Counted from the first letter of the stretch, positions 27,555 to 37,357 are shown. The stretch is DNA of 64,000 nt from Sphingobium sp. YR768 (GCF_900111125.1 NZ_FOGE01000002.1:62001-126000); one strand, 5' to 3'. Made by a program: numbers and translations. The notes: generated by a model not told the origin, from the letters alone.

Positions 27555-28742
27555 TCAGCGCTCGATGCACATGGCAACACCCATGCCGCCGCCGATGCAC
27601 AGGGTGGCAAGACCCTTCTTCGCGTCGCGCTTGGCCATTTCATAGAGCAGGGTGGTCAGCACGCGCGCGCCCGATGCGCCGATCGGGTGGCCGATGGCGA
27701 TCGCGCCGCCATTGACGTTCAGCTTTTCAGGATCGAAGCCCAGTTCCTGACCAACCGACAGCGCCTGCGCGGCGAAGGCTTCATTGGCCTCGATCAGGTC
27801 GAGGTCGGCGACGGACCAGCCCGCCTTGGCCAGCGCCTTGCGGCTGGCCGGGGCCGGGCCGATGCCCATGATCGCCGGATCGACACCGGCGGTGCCGAAA
27901 CCGGCGATCCGGCCCAGCACGGTCGCGCCCCGCTTGGCGGCGGCATCGGCGGTCATCAGCACCAGCGCGGCGGCGCCGTCGTTCAGGCCGCTGGCATTGC
28001 CGGCGGTCACGGTGCCATCCTTCTTGAAGGCCGGACGCAGCGCCTGCATCGCCTCGATCGTCGCACCGGCGCGGATATATTCGTCATGCTCGACGACGAC
28101 ATCGCCCTTGCGGCCCTTGATCGTCACCGGCACGATTTCGTCGACGAAGCGGCCCGAAGCGCGCGCGGCTTCCGCCTTATTCTGGCTGGCGACGGCAAAC
28201 TCGTCCTGTGCTTCACGGCTGATCTGGTATTTCTCGGCCAGATTTTCGGCGGTGATGCCCATATGATAATTGTTGAAGGCGTCGGTCAGGCCGTCATGAA
28301 CCATCGTGTCGACAAAGGTCACCGGACCCATCTTCGCGCCGGGGCGCAGCAATTGGGCATGGGGCGCCATCGACATGCTTTCCTGGCCGCCCGCGACCAT
28401 GATGTCGGCGTCGCCGGCACGGATCGCTTGCGCCGCCAGCGCAACGGCGCGCAGGCCCGAACCGCATAGCTGGTTCAGGCCGATCGCGGTCCGCTCGACC
28501 GGGATGCCGGCATTGACAGCAGCCTGACGGGCAGGGTTCTGGCCCTGCGCGGCGGCCAATACCTGACCCAGGATCACTTCATCCACTTCTTCGGGCGCGA
28601 CGGCGGCCTGAGCAAGCGCGGCAAGAATTGCCTGACGGCCCAGCTCATGCGCGGGGACCGAACCGAAAGCCCCCAGGAAGCTGCCGACAGGCGTGCGCTT
28701 GGCGGCGGTAATGACGATGTCTGACAATGCCTTGATCCTCAT
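27555..28742 (-). CDS. phaA: Acetyl-CoA C-acetyltransferase (thiolase)
   Basis: Condenses or cleaves acetyl-CoA/acetoacetyl-CoA; 395 aa, normal length. Seen: nucleophile Cys in [11 protein letters not shown] (about residue 88), [21 protein letters not shown], catalytic His in [14 protein letters not shown], and the second catalytic Cys in [11 protein letters not shown] 28742 chosen. Neighbours are a PHA-synthase-like protein and phaR, so a biosynthetic PhaA role in polyhydroxybutyrate is likely, although degradative use cannot be excluded. Confidence 0.93.
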   Translation of the reverse strand: MRIKALSDIVITAAKRTPVGSFLGAFGSVPAHELGRQAILAALAQAAVAPEEVDEVILGQVLAAAQGQNPARQAAVNAGIPVERTAIGLNQLCGSGLRAVALAAQAIRAGDADIMVAGGQESMSMAPHAQLLRPGAKMGPVTFVDTMVHDGLTDAFNNYHMGITAENLAEKYQISREAQDEFAVASQNKAEAARASGRFVDEIVPVTIKGRKGDVVVEHDEYIRAGATIEAMQALRPAFKKDGTVTAGNASGLNDGAAALVLMTADAAAKRGATVLGRIAGFGTAGVDPAIMGIGPAPASRKALAKAGWSVADLDLIEANEAFAAQALSVGQELGFDPEKLNVNGGAIAIGHPIGASGARVLTTLLYEMAKRDAKKGLATLCIGGGMGVAMCIER

Positions 28743-28794
28743 TGGTAGTGAATATTTTTTCGCATCTGCACATAGCATCAGCGATCAACGGGCT

Positions 28795-29883
28795 TCAACC
28801 GCCATGATCGGAAATCCAGTCAGAAAGCGGCTCCCACAATATTTCGCGCGCCCGCCCGCCCACGACCATGCCGACATGGCCCAGATGCAGGCTGTGCTCT
28901 TCGCTCAGGCGGGGTCCGGCAAGCGCCGGAACGATGCGGTCGCTGGTCGAAACGATCGACAGGGTCGGGCAATCGAGCGCCGCGATGTCGACCGCGCGGC
29001 CTCCGATCCTCCAGCGTCCCGCGTCGCTGGCATTGTCGGCATAGAGAGATTCGAACAGGTCGCGCCCGGCGGCGAAGCTGAGCGGCGCGCCGCCATTGGC
29101 CCAATCCTCCACCGCCAGAAAGGCATGTTCGGCATCCGAACCCACCGCCGCATCGGCAAAGGCCGCATATTTGGCGATGGTCCGCGCCGGGTCCATCGCC
29201 CAGAAACCTGATTGCAGCACCTCCATCGGCACATAACCGATCCGTTCGCACATCGCCTTCGCGCCGCGCCACATATTGGCGATCAGGTCGAGGTCGGCGG
29301 CCGGAAAGGCATCGAACCGCCAGGGCGCCGCGATCGTCGCCACTGCCGGAAACCGCTGCATCGCTGCCGCCCCCAGCGCCAGCGTGCCGCCCAGACAATA
29401 GCCGACCAGAATCGGCGGTCGGGGCAGCGCCGCCAGCATCGGCAGCAGGCGCTCCATGATATGGCCGTCCAGCCCCAGCATTGCATCCTGCGCTGACGGC
29501 GCACCCCAGTCGACGAGATAGGCGGCATGTCCTGCTGCGGCCATGTGGCGCAGCATGGATCGGCTTTCGGACAGGTCCAGAACCTGCGGCGGATTGATCA
29601 GCGAGGGGATGAAAACTACCGGATTACCGTCCGTTGCTGCGCCATATTGCAACAGGCGGGCAGGCCCGGCGGTGGCGACACAGTGGCCGGGTGGTGCTGG
29701 CGGTGGCCGTTGCGCCTCCTGATATTTGCGCAGGCCGATGAAGGCGCGGCGGCGCAGTTCCGGGTCGTCCTGCGTTTCGCGCCATAAAATATTGAGAAAA
29801 AGGGGTAAAGGGCGCGGGCCATGTTGCGGTGCGGCAACGGCTTGTGCTAATGCGATATGCTCAGGTGTGGGAGAGGAATCCAT
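28795..29883 (-). CDS. PHA synthase-like alpha/beta hydrolase
   Basis: 362 aa. Carries the PhaC hallmark: a lipase-like box with Cys instead of Ser, GYCLGG (Cys163), then a triad-type Asp in VSTSDRIVP and His in LGHVGMVVGG near the end. VDWGAPS and VVFIPSLINPPQVLDL match PhaC core strands. It is shorter than class I PhaC (about 590 aa) and closer in length to class III, but no PhaE partner is seen. ATG 29883 shares its bases with the phaR ATG on the other strand (CATG); an in-frame ATG at 29940 is the alternative. Probably polymerises or processes hydroxyacyl-CoA; activity is inferred. Confidence 0.75.
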   Translation of the reverse strand: MDSSPTPEHIALAQAVAAPQHGPRPLPLFLNILWRETQDDPELRRRAFIGLRKYQEAQRPPPAPPGHCVATAGPARLLQYGAATDGNPVVFIPSLINPPQVLDLSESRSMLRHMAAAGHAAYLVDWGAPSAQDAMLGLDGHIMERLLPMLAALPRPPILVGYCLGGTLALGAAAMQRFPAVATIAAPWRFDAFPAADLDLIANMWRGAKAMCERIGYVPMEVLQSGFWAMDPARTIAKYAAFADAAVGSDAEHAFLAVEDWANGGAPLSFAAGRDLFESLYADNASDAGRWRIGGRAVDIAALDCPTLSIVSTSDRIVPALAGPRLSEEHSLHLGHVGMVVGGRAREILWEPLSDWISDHGG

Positions 29884-30448
29884 GACCAAATCCAAGACCG
29901 TCAATGAATCGGAGCCGGTCGTCATCAAGAAGTACGCCAACAGGCGACTCTATAATACCGAAACTTCCAGCTATATCACGCTCGACCTGTTGTCGCAGAT
30001 GACGCGGGAAGGGCGCGAGTTCGTCGTGGTGGATGCCAAGACGGGCGAGGATATCACCCATAATGTGCTGACCCAGATCATCATGGAAGAGGAACAGCGC
30101 GGCAAGAATATGCTGCCGGTCAATTTCCTGCGCCAGTTGATCTCCATGTATGGCGATTCGATGCAGTCCATGGTGCCGCAATATCTGGAATCGTCGATGG
30201 ACGCCTTTCGCAAGAACCAGCAGCAGTTTCAGGAAGCGATGAAGGGTGCCTTCGGTGGCGGCCCGCTGGCCGACATCGCCAAGCGCAACATGCAGATGTT
30301 CGAAGCCGCCACCAGCGCGTTCGGCAACGGCGTGCCGGGGGCAACGCCGCCCGCCACGCCATCGGCGGAAGGCAGCAAGGATGAAGAGATCAACGATCTC
30401 AAGGCCCAGCTCGCGGCGCTCAACGCGAAGATCGACAAGCTGAGCTGA
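29882..30448 (+). CDS. phaR: Polyhydroxyalkanoate synthesis repressor PhaR
   Basis: 188 aa. N-terminal PHB/PHA accumulation DNA-binding domain (VIKKYANRRLYNTETSSYI, then TLDLLSQM) followed by the accumulation regulatory domain (NVLTQIIMEEEQ, LPVNFLRQLISMYGDSMQ) and a Gly/Pro/Ala linker with a C-terminal coiled-coil-like end. PhaR binds both DNA and PHA granules, repressing phasin and its own gene until polymer forms. GGAGAGGA precedes ATG 29882. Divergent from the PHA-synthase-like gene with overlapping start codons. Confidence 0.95.
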   Translation: MTKSKTVNESEPVVIKKYANRRLYNTETSSYITLDLLSQMTREGREFVVVDAKTGEDITHNVLTQIIMEEEQRGKNMLPVNFLRQLISMYGDSMQSMVPQYLESSMDAFRKNQQQFQEAMKGAFGGGPLADIAKRNMQMFEAATSAFGNGVPGATPPATPSAEGSKDEEINDLKAQLAALNAKIDKLS

Positions 30449-30453
30449 CAATC

Positions 30454-30795
30454 ATGGCAAAGGCGGACCGGCTGGAACGCCTCGACACCCGTCGGGGCGA
30501 AGTGGAAGAAGAGTATCGCGCGGCGTTGATCGCGGCGTTGCGGGATACGGCTGCCGGTCGCTGGGGCCTGTTCGATCATCAGAAGGACAAGGCCGCCAGG
30601 GCCCGCACGGCGCCAGTGGTTGCGGCCCTGTCCGAACTGGCGGACGAGATCGACGCCATGCGCGATACGTTGGGTCTGGAGCCGTTCGCACTGCATCATG
30701 ATTTCATGGCGGCGCGCGGCCCGGCTGCGGCCGATGCGGTGGGCGAACCGAAACAGGCGAAAGCCTGGCTGGAGCGGATGGACGCAGCCGCCTGA
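30454..30795 (+). CDS. Hypothetical protein downstream of phaR
   Basis: 113 aa, not recognised. Highly charged, largely helical: KADRLERLDTRRGEVEEEYRAALIAALRDTAAGRWGLF at the start and a C-terminal AKAWLERMDAAA. No signal peptide, membrane segment or metal motif. It begins 6 bases after the phaR stop and is almost certainly co-transcribed with it. Gene-like codon use and tight spacing support a real protein; function unknown. Confidence 0.7.
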   Translation: MAKADRLERLDTRRGEVEEEYRAALIAALRDTAAGRWGLFDHQKDKAARARTAPVVAALSELADEIDAMRDTLGLEPFALHHDFMAARGPAAADAVGEPKQAKAWLERMDAAA

Positions 30796-30902
30796 TTGCT
30801 GCGCAGGCTGATCGTTCAGCCTGATCGTTCAGGGGGTCGACAGGAACGGCGCGCTTGGCCTATGGCGCGCCATTCTTCTTTGCTAGCCAAGGTCCGTATC
30901 CC

Positions 30903-32429
30903 GTGAAGCACGCTCTCAACGTCACCCGCGAAAAGGATTTCGCCGCCTGGTATCAGGCCGTCATCACCGAAGCCGACATGGCCGAGGAAAGCGGCGTGCG
31001 CGGCTGCATGGTCATTCGGCCGTGGGGCTATGGCATCTGGGAACGCATCCAGACCCTGCTCGATGCCCGCATCAAGCAGACCGGCCATGAAAATTGCTAT
31101 TTCCCGCTGTTCATTCCGCTGTCCTATTTCGAGAAGGAAGCCGAGCATGTCGACGGCTTCGCAAAGGAAATGGCGGTCGTCACCCATCATCGCCTGATTC
31201 AGCAGGACGGCAAGCTGGTTCCCGATCCCGACGCGAAGCTGGAAGAGCCGCTGGTCGTGCGCCCGACATCGGAAACCGTGATCGGCGCCGCGTTCAGCCG
31301 CTGGGTCCAGAGCTGGCGCGACCTGCCGGTGTTGATCAACCAGTGGGCCAATGTCGTCCGCTGGGAAATGCGCACCCGCATGTTCCTGCGCACCAGCGAG
31401 TTTCTCTGGCAGGAAGGCCATACTGCGCATGCCACCGTCGATGAGGCGATGGAAGAGACGATGAAGATGCTCGAAGTCTATCGCAGCTTCGCCGAGGATT
31501 GCGTCGGTCTGCCGGTGGTAGCGGGCGAGAAGCCGGAGAATGAGCGTTTCCCCGGCGCCGTCGCGACCTATTCGATCGAGGCGATGATGCAGGATGGCAA
31601 GGCGCTGCAGGCCGGCACCTCGCACTTCCTGGGCACGACCTTCAGTCAGGCGCAGAATATCAAGTTCCAGAATGCCGAAGGGCAACAGGAACTGGCCCAG
31701 ACCACCAGCTGGGGCATGTCGACCCGCATGATCGGCGGCCTGATCATGGTCCATGGTGACGATGACGGGTTGCGCGTGCCGCCGCGCGTCGCACCCTATC
31801 AGGTCGTGGTCGTGCCGATGCTGCGCGATATCGAGGAAGACGCCGCGATCGTCGATTATTGCACCGATCTGGTGAACCAGTTGAACGGCCTGGACGTCTT
31901 CCGCGAGCCCGTCCGCGCGCTGCTCGACAAGCGCCCGTCCAAGGCGGCGACCAAGCGCTGGGGCTGGGTCAAGAAGGGCGCGCCGATCGTGATCGAGGTT
32001 GGCGGTCGCGATGTGGCCGGTGGCAATGTCTCGGTCATCCGCCGCGATCGCCTCTATCGCGAAGATGGCAAGCTAGACAGCCAGATCGTCGCCAAGGGCG
32101 ATTTCGTGGCCGGCGCGACCGCGATGCTGGAGGATATCCAGTCGTCCTTGTTCGCGGACGCCAAGGCGCGGCTCGATGGCAGTATCGACCGGTCGATCAC
32201 CGATCTCGATGCGCTCAAGGCCTATTTCAAAGCCAGCAAGAACCCCGGTTGGGCGCTGGTCCAGTGGGCCAAGCCGACCGGCGAAGAACTGGAAAAGGTG
32301 GTGCAGTGGCTGAAGGGCGAGAAGCTCACCCTGCGCAACGTGCCGACTGACGCGGAAGCCGCCGATGGCACGTGCATCTTCACCGGCGGCACGGCCGTCG
32401 AGCGCGTGCTGGTGGGGCGCAGCTACTGA
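30903..32429 (+). CDS. proS: Prolyl-tRNA synthetase, archaeal/eukaryote-like type
   Basis: Charges tRNA-Pro; 508 aa class II synthetase. Seen: motif 2 region NQWANVVRWEMRTRMFLRTSEFLWQEGHTAH, LVVRPTSETVIG, TSHFLGTTFS, motif 3 at GGLIMVHGDDDGLRVPP, an anticodon-binding domain (RVAPYQVVVVPM), and a C-terminal extension ending in Tyr (VLVGRSY). These features belong to the archaeal/eukaryote-like group (TIGR00408 type), which lacks the INS editing domain of classical bacterial ProS. Start GTG 30903 (VKHALNVTREKDF) has AAGG upstream; an in-frame ATG at 30861-region would add residues unlike the family. Confidence 0.93.
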   Translation: MKHALNVTREKDFAAWYQAVITEADMAEESGVRGCMVIRPWGYGIWERIQTLLDARIKQTGHENCYFPLFIPLSYFEKEAEHVDGFAKEMAVVTHHRLIQQDGKLVPDPDAKLEEPLVVRPTSETVIGAAFSRWVQSWRDLPVLINQWANVVRWEMRTRMFLRTSEFLWQEGHTAHATVDEAMEETMKMLEVYRSFAEDCVGLPVVAGEKPENERFPGAVATYSIEAMMQDGKALQAGTSHFLGTTFSQAQNIKFQNAEGQQELAQTTSWGMSTRMIGGLIMVHGDDDGLRVPPRVAPYQVVVVPMLRDIEEDAAIVDYCTDLVNQLNGLDVFREPVRALLDKRPSKAATKRWGWVKKGAPIVIEVGGRDVAGGNVSVIRRDRLYREDGKLDSQIVAKGDFVAGATAMLEDIQSSLFADAKARLDGSIDRSITDLDALKAYFKASKNPGWALVQWAKPTGEELEKVVQWLKGEKLTLRNVPTDAEAADGTCIFTGGTAVERVLVGRSY

Positions 32430-32996
32430 TCAGTTAGTTGGGGAGGGCACGCCCTCCCTAATTTGAGCTTGATAGCGCTGCTTTGCTTCTGCCGCACACA
32501 ATGCGCGCAGGTCCATGATGTGGTTGCGCCATCGATTGGCCGGGTTTTTCATGAGGTTGAGCGGTGGACTATTAAGCCGAATAAGCGTCGTTTCCATCAC
32601 CTCAACCGCATCCCGATCGGCAGTCCACTGGACCGCCAGCAGATGTCCAGCCATCTATTGTGAAAGACGCTGCTCTCCTTCCGGCGTGAAGCAATAGTTA
32701 CGAAAATTACTCTCTGACGAGCCACGTCCCCTCGGAATGGCGATGAGGCCAAGCTGAATTTTCAACAACGCGCCGAAACTGCGGCGCAGAGTCGAGAAGC
32801 CGCTATTCTGGTGCAGCAGATGATTGCGGACATGCAGATCATCCTTCGTCATCCCGATATAGACCAGCCCGTCTTCTCCAGGTTCGATCGGCGCAAGCGA
32901 TTTCGCATCGTTTAGGTAAAAGGCATATAGGCCAGCGCCATGCAGTTCGGGCAGGTCCGAAACAGGGCAGCGATCGGCCGAGGGCAGGGCCGTCAA
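32430..32996 (-). pseudogene. GIY-YIG family gene interrupted by an in-frame amber codon
   Basis: A continuous reading frame from TTG 32996 to 32430, broken only by TAG at 32655-32657. The first part (113 aa) has a GIY-YIG core: GLYAFYLND and GLVYIGMT, then VRNHLLHQ. The second part (74 aa) continues in frame with HLLAVQW, MEATLI-like METTLIRLNSPPLNL and NRWRN, the usual C-terminus of larger (~185 aa) GIY-YIG proteins. The amber sits in LSQ*MAGHL, where I would expect Trp, so TGG to TAG is the simplest explanation (inference). The start overlaps the upstream peptidase stop by 4 bases (TTGA). A different subfamily from the two small GIY-YIG genes. Might be readthrough, but more likely inactive. 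Confidence 0.75.
32441..32458. terminator. Hairpin at 3' end of proS
   Basis: GGGAGGGC/GCCCTCCC stem immediately downstream of proS, followed by TAATTT. It lies within the 3' end of the convergent broken GIY-YIG frame. Confidence 0.55.
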
Positions 32997-35116
32997 TTGG
33001 CCACCCCCAATTGCTCCAGCGCGAAGGCGCTATATTCCGCCTGATCACGATAGCGGCGGAAGCGGCCCGACTTGCCCCCATGGCCGGCTTCCATATTGAT
33101 GCGGAAGACCAGCGGATTGCTGTCGGTCTTGGTCGCGCGCAGCTTGGCCACCCATTTGGTCGGCTCATAATATTGGACCTGGCTGTCCCACAGGCCGGTG
33201 CCGACGAACAGGCTGGGATAGGCTTTCGCCTCGACATGGTCGTAGGGCGAATAGGCCAGCATCACGTCATACCACTGCTTCTGCTCGGGATTGCCCCATT
33301 CGTCATATTCGCCGGTGGTGAGCGGGATCGTGGGATCGAGCATGGTCGTCACCACATCCACGAACGGCACCTGCGCGATGATGAGCTTGTAATCCTGCGG
33401 CGCCATGTTCGCGACCGCGCCCATCAACAGGCCGCCTGCGCTGCCGCCCATGGCCGCGACTCGGCCCTTCTTCGCATAGCCCTGATCCACCAGTGCGCGG
33501 GTCACGTCGATGAAGTCGGTAAAGCCGTTCATCTTGTTCTTGAGATGACCGTCATCATACCATTTGCGACCCATTTCCTGCCCGCCGCGAATATGGGCGA
33601 TGGCATAGACGACCCCGCGATCCAGCAGACTGGGCAGCAGTGGCGTAAAGGCCGGATCGGTCGAATAGCCATAGCTGCCATAGGCATATTGGTAGAGCGG
33701 CGCGCTGCCGTCCTTCCGGAACCCCTTGGCGTAGATGAGCGAGACGGGCACCTTCGTCCCGTCGCGCGCGGTCGCCCAGACGCGCTCGGTCACATATTTG
33801 TCGGGGTCATAGCCCTTCACTTCCTGGACCTTCAGTATCTTGCGCTCGCCGGTGTCGACATTCACCTCATAGGTTGTCTGCGGCGTGCGCAGGCTGTCAT
33901 AGGTGTAGCGAACCCAGAGCGTGCCGCTTTCGGCATTGACGTTGAGCGCCATCGCATAGGCCGGCTCGTCCGCTTCCACGAAACGGCTCTTGCCGGTCTT
34001 GGTCAGCAGGCGCAGTCGCTTGTTGCCGCCTGATCGCTCCTCGATCGCTAGGAAGCTGTCGAAGGGCTGGAAATTCTCGATGAAGACATCGGCGCTGGTC
34101 GGCACGATATCCTTCCACGCGGTGCGGCCCTTGGCGGCGTCGGCATCCGACACGGTCATCAGCCGGTAATTGGGCGCCTGCCAGTTGGTGCGGATCGTCC
34201 ATTGCCCGCCGACATTGTCGCTGCTGTAGAGGAAATCTCGCTCGCGTGGCGCTAGGACAGCGAAGCTGGCGGGGTTGGCGGACGGGGCGCAACGTTCTTC
34301 ATTGCTGACCGTCGATTGCAGCACGATGCAGATATATTTGTCCGACGTCGTCTTCTTGAGGCCCATGTAGAAGCTATCGTCCTTCTCCTCATAGACCAGC
34401 CGGTCGGCGCTGACCGGGGTGCCCAGTACATGCGCCTTCACCCGCTTGCCGAGCAGGGTGGTGGGGTCTTTCTCGACATAGAAGATCGTCTTGCTGTCAT
34501 CGGCCCAGGCGAAATCGGGTTCGGCATTGGGGATTTCATCGGTCAGCATCTTGCCGTCGGCGACGGCCTTGACGCGGATCACATATTGGCGGCGGCCGAC
34601 CAGATCCTCGGCATAGGCGAGCAGCCTGTCGTCGGGACTGACTTCCTTGCCGCCGATCGCAAAATAGCCCTTGCCCGCGCCCATTTTGGGCTGGTCGAGC
34701 AATATCTGTTCGGGAGCATCCATGCGGCCCTTGCGCCGGGCGACAATCGGATAATCGCCGCCGGTTTCGAAGCGGCTATAATAATAATAGCCGTCCTTCC
34801 TGTACGGGACGCTGCTGTCATCCTGCTTAATGCGGCCGGTAATTTCGGTGTAGAGCTTATCCTGCAACGGCTTGGTCGGCGCCAGCAGCGCATCGGCATA
34901 GGCATTTTCCGCAGCCAGATAGGCCAGCATCTCCGGGTCTTTGCGGGTATCGTCGCGCAGCCAGTAATAGGGGTCTTGCCGCGTCGCGCCGAAGGGCGCT
35001 TTCACCGCATGCGGCTTCTTCGCCGCAGTGGGCGGTTTGGGCGCGTCCTGTGCCTGCGCGGCAGACAGTGCGGCCATGCCAAGGCCCGCGAAGAGCCAAG
35101 CCGAAGTGCGGATCAT
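32993..35116 (-). CDS. S9 family peptidase, oligopeptidase B-like, exported
   Basis: 707 aa. N-terminal signal peptide (MIRTSAWLFAGLGMAALSAAQAQ). Beta-propeller N-domain (residues about 70-410) starting with the family segment DPYYWLRDDTRKDPEMLAYL, then the alpha/beta hydrolase domain: AHIRGGQEMGRKWYDDG, catalytic Ser in MGGSAGGLLMG, Asp in the GLWDSQVQYYEP region, and His in EAGHGGKSGRF. Oligopeptidase B/protease II type by sequence, cutting short peptides after basic residues. The signal peptide implies a periplasmic location. Its stop overlaps the TTG start of the broken GIY-YIG gene. Confidence 0.9.
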   Translation of the reverse strand: MIRTSAWLFAGLGMAALSAAQAQDAPKPPTAAKKPHAVKAPFGATRQDPYYWLRDDTRKDPEMLAYLAAENAYADALLAPTKPLQDKLYTEITGRIKQDDSSVPYRKDGYYYYSRFETGGDYPIVARRKGRMDAPEQILLDQPKMGAGKGYFAIGGKEVSPDDRLLAYAEDLVGRRQYVIRVKAVADGKMLTDEIPNAEPDFAWADDSKTIFYVEKDPTTLLGKRVKAHVLGTPVSADRLVYEEKDDSFYMGLKKTTSDKYICIVLQSTVSNEERCAPSANPASFAVLAPRERDFLYSSDNVGGQWTIRTNWQAPNYRLMTVSDADAAKGRTAWKDIVPTSADVFIENFQPFDSFLAIEERSGGNKRLRLLTKTGKSRFVEADEPAYAMALNVNAESGTLWVRYTYDSLRTPQTTYEVNVDTGERKILKVQEVKGYDPDKYVTERVWATARDGTKVPVSLIYAKGFRKDGSAPLYQYAYGSYGYSTDPAFTPLLPSLLDRGVVYAIAHIRGGQEMGRKWYDDGHLKNKMNGFTDFIDVTRALVDQGYAKKGRVAAMGGSAGGLLMGAVANMAPQDYKLIIAQVPFVDVVTTMLDPTIPLTTGEYDEWGNPEQKQWYDVMLAYSPYDHVEAKAYPSLFVGTGLWDSQVQYYEPTKWVAKLRATKTDSNPLVFRINMEAGHGGKSGRFRRYRDQAEYSAFALEQLGVAN

Positions 35117-35181
35117 ATTTCCTCCCTGCGAATCGCTGGAGGAAGGCTGGCACGGCGGCGGGCAGGGGGGAAGATATCTCT

Positions 35182-35328
35182 CCGTTCGGGCTGAGCGAAG
35201 TCGAAGCCCATCACCGAGCGGAGCGAGGTCTGTCCAAAACAGGCTTCGCTCCGCTCAGCAGCACCCCCTTCGACTGCCTGCCTGTGGCAGTCGCTCAGGA
35301 CAGGCTTCGACAAGCTCAGGGCGAACAG
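35182..35328. repeat. CCGTTCG-family repeats with composite hairpin, between S9 peptidase and hslU
   Basis: Left arm CCGTTCG / CTGAGCGAAGTCGAAG at 35182-35209, a middle arm (GGCTTCGCTCCGCTCAG near 35242), and a right composite 35264-35328 with hairpin GACTGCC/GGCAGTC (35272-35278 with 35286-35292) followed by GCTCAGGACAGG and an inverted arm ending CGAACAG. Same composite as 4625-4686. Confidence 0.85.
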
Positions 35329-35338
35329 TGTTTATGGC

Positions 35339-36640
35339 TTACAGCACATATTTGCTGAGGTCGGTGTCGTGCGCCACCGCCGACAATTGCTTGTCGACAT
35401 AGGCGCGATCGATCACCAGCGTTTCGCCGCGGCGATCCTCCGCTTCGAAGCTGACATCCTCCAGCAGCTTTTCCATCACCGTCTGAAGGCGGCGAGCGCC
35501 GATATTCTCGATCTCGCTGTTCACATCCGCCGCGATCTTCGCGACCGCGCGGATGCCGTCGGGCGTCAGGTCGATCGTCACTTCCTCGGTCGCCAGCAGA
35601 GCGCGATATTGCGCGACAAGGCTCGCCTTGGTGTCGGACAGGATCGCGACGAAATCTTCCTCGGTCAGTGCCTTGAGTTCGACACGGATCGGCAAGCGGC
35701 CCTGCAATTCGGGCAGCAGATCGCTGGGCTTGGCGACATGGAAGGCGCCAGACGCGATGAACAGGATATGGTCGGTTTTCAGCGGACCATATTTGGTCGA
35801 GACGGTCGTGCCCTCGATCAACGGCAGCAAGTCGCGCTGCACGCCTTCGCGGCTGACGGAGCCGCCGCGCACGTCGCTGACGGCGATCTTGTCGATCTCG
35901 TCGAGGAAGACGATGCCATTCTGCTCCGCGCTGGTGATGGCGACGCGGGCGACATCATCCTGGTCGAGCCGCTTGTCCTGCTCTTCCTCGACCAGCTTGT
36001 CCCAGGCTTCGGCGACACGCATCTTGCGGCGCTTCTTCTGTTGCTGGCCGAACGCCTTGGACATCATGTCGGACAGGTTGATCATGCCGACCTGACCGCC
36101 CATGCCGGGAATCTCCATCGGCATCGACGGGGCGTCGGCGACTTCCACCTCGACCTCGACCTCGTTCATCTGATCATTCTCGATCTTCTGGCGGAAGGAG
36201 AGGCGGGTGGCCTCGCTCGCTTCCTTGCCGGTCAGCGCGTCGAGCAGGCGTGTCATGGCGGCTTCGGACGCGGCTTCGCGCACCGCTTCACGGCGGCGGT
36301 CCTTTTCCAAACGCACCGCTTCTTCCACGAGATCGCGGACGATCTGTTCCACGTCGCGGCCGACATAGCCGACTTCGGTGAACTTGGTAGCTTCGACCTT
36401 AACAAAGGGGGCGTCGGCCAACTTGGCGAGGCGACGGCTGATCTCCGTCTTGCCGCAGCCCGTCGGCCCGATCATCAGGATGTTCTTGGGCGTTACCTCA
36501 TCGCGCAGATCGGCGGGCAGGTGCTGGCGGCGCCAGCGGTTGCGCAGCGCGACAGCGACGGCGCGCTTGGCGTCATGCTGGCCGATGATATGCGCATCGA
36601 GCGCGGCGACGATGGCTTTGGGGGTCAGATTGTCGTTCAT
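35339..36640 (-). CDS. hslU: HslU, ATPase subunit of the HslVU protease
   Basis: AAA+ unfoldase that feeds substrates to HslV; 433 aa, normal length. Seen: Walker A GPTGCGKT (residues 58-65), the pore loop GYVGRD, the long I-domain (about 110-240), Walker [12 protein letters not shown], sensor [22 protein letters not shown], arginine-finger region [14 protein letters not shown], and the C-terminal tail DLSKYVL that docks into HslV. ATG 36640 has GGGGGAG upstream, part of the flanking repeat. Downstream of hslV with a REPIN-like doublet between. Confidence 0.97.
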   Translation of the reverse strand: MNDNLTPKAIVAALDAHIIGQHDAKRAVAVALRNRWRRQHLPADLRDEVTPKNILMIGPTGCGKTEISRRLAKLADAPFVKVEATKFTEVGYVGRDVEQIVRDLVEEAVRLEKDRRREAVREAASEAAMTRLLDALTGKEASEATRLSFRQKIENDQMNEVEVEVEVADAPSMPMEIPGMGGQVGMINLSDMMSKAFGQQQKKRRKMRVAEAWDKLVEEEQDKRLDQDDVARVAITSAEQNGIVFLDEIDKIAVSDVRGGSVSREGVQRDLLPLIEGTTVSTKYGPLKTDHILFIASGAFHVAKPSDLLPELQGRLPIRVELKALTEEDFVAILSDTKASLVAQYRALLATEEVTIDLTPDGIRAVAKIAADVNSEIENIGARRLQTVMEKLLEDVSFEAEDRRGETLVIDRAYVDKQLSAVAHDTDLSKYVL

Positions 36641-36651
36641 CAAAAGACTCC

Positions 36652-36781
36652 CCCCTCCCTTTCAAGGGAGGGGCAGGGGGGTGGGTGTGATCGCGCAGCG
36701 ATCAACGGCAATATTCGGGGCTATGTCGGAACGCTCACTTCGCTCGCGACCCACCCCAACCCCTCCCTTGAAAGGGAGGGG
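36652..36781. repeat. REPIN-like doublet between hslV and hslU
   Basis: Two perfect 10-bp hairpins CCCCTCCCTT/AAGGGAGGGG at 36652-36673 and 36760-36781, enclosing GGGGTGGG / CCCACCCC-type inner arms. It interrupts the hslV-hslU pair, and its left edge supplies the hslU ribosome binding site. Confidence 0.88.
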
Positions 36782-36790
36782 CTTTTCAGG

Positions 36791-37357
36791 TCAGTTCGCG
36801 CTGTCGAGCGTTTCGATCGTTAGCTGGTCATTGGTATAAACGCAGATATCCGCCGCAACGGCCATCGCCTTGCGGGCGAGCGTCTCGGCATCTTCCTCAT
36901 ATTCCACCAGCGCGCGGGCCGCAGCTAGGGCAAAATTGCCGCCCGAACCGATCGCCGCAACACCGCCGAGCGGTTCCAGCACATCGCCATTGCCGGTCAG
37001 GATCAGCGTCACATCCTTGTCGGCGACGATCATCATCGCTTCCAGATTGCGCAGATATTTATCGGTGCGCCAGTCCTTGGCCAGTTCCACGGCGGCGCGC
37101 ATCAGCTGGCCGTTATGACGCTCCAGCTTGGCCTCCAGCCGCTCAAACAGGGTGAAGGCGTCAGCGGTCGCGCCAGCGAAACCGCCGATGACGCTACCGT
37201 CATGCAGACGGCGCACCTTGCGGGCATTGGGCTTCATCACCGTCTGTCCCATGGAAACCTGGCCATCGCCAGCGACGACGACTTTCCCATTCTTGCGGAC
37301 GGACATGATAGTGGTGCCATGCCAAACCGGCATGGAAGAGCTGCGTTGGTCGTTCAT
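36791..37357 (-). CDS. hslV: HslV, proteolytic subunit of the HslVU protease
   Basis: Threonine protease forming a double hexamer; 188 aa including a propeptide. Catalytic Thr is the first Thr of [10 protein letters not shown] (Thr15 from ATG 37357), exposed after removal of the short N-terminal extension usual in alphaproteobacteria. Also seen: [13 protein letters not shown] with the active-site Lys region, [18 protein letters not shown], and the C-terminal [16 protein letters not shown]. No strong ribosome binding site precedes 37357, and the predicted heat-shock promoter ends just before it; ATG 37333 is an alternative start. Confidence 0.96.
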   Translation of the reverse strand: MNDQRSSSMPVWHGTTIMSVRKNGKVVVAGDGQVSMGQTVMKPNARKVRRLHDGSVIGGFAGATADAFTLFERLEAKLERHNGQLMRAAVELAKDWRTDKYLRNLEAMMIVADKDVTLILTGNGDVLEPLGGVAAIGSGGNFALAAARALVEYEEDAETLARKAMAVAADICVYTNDQLTIETLDSAN

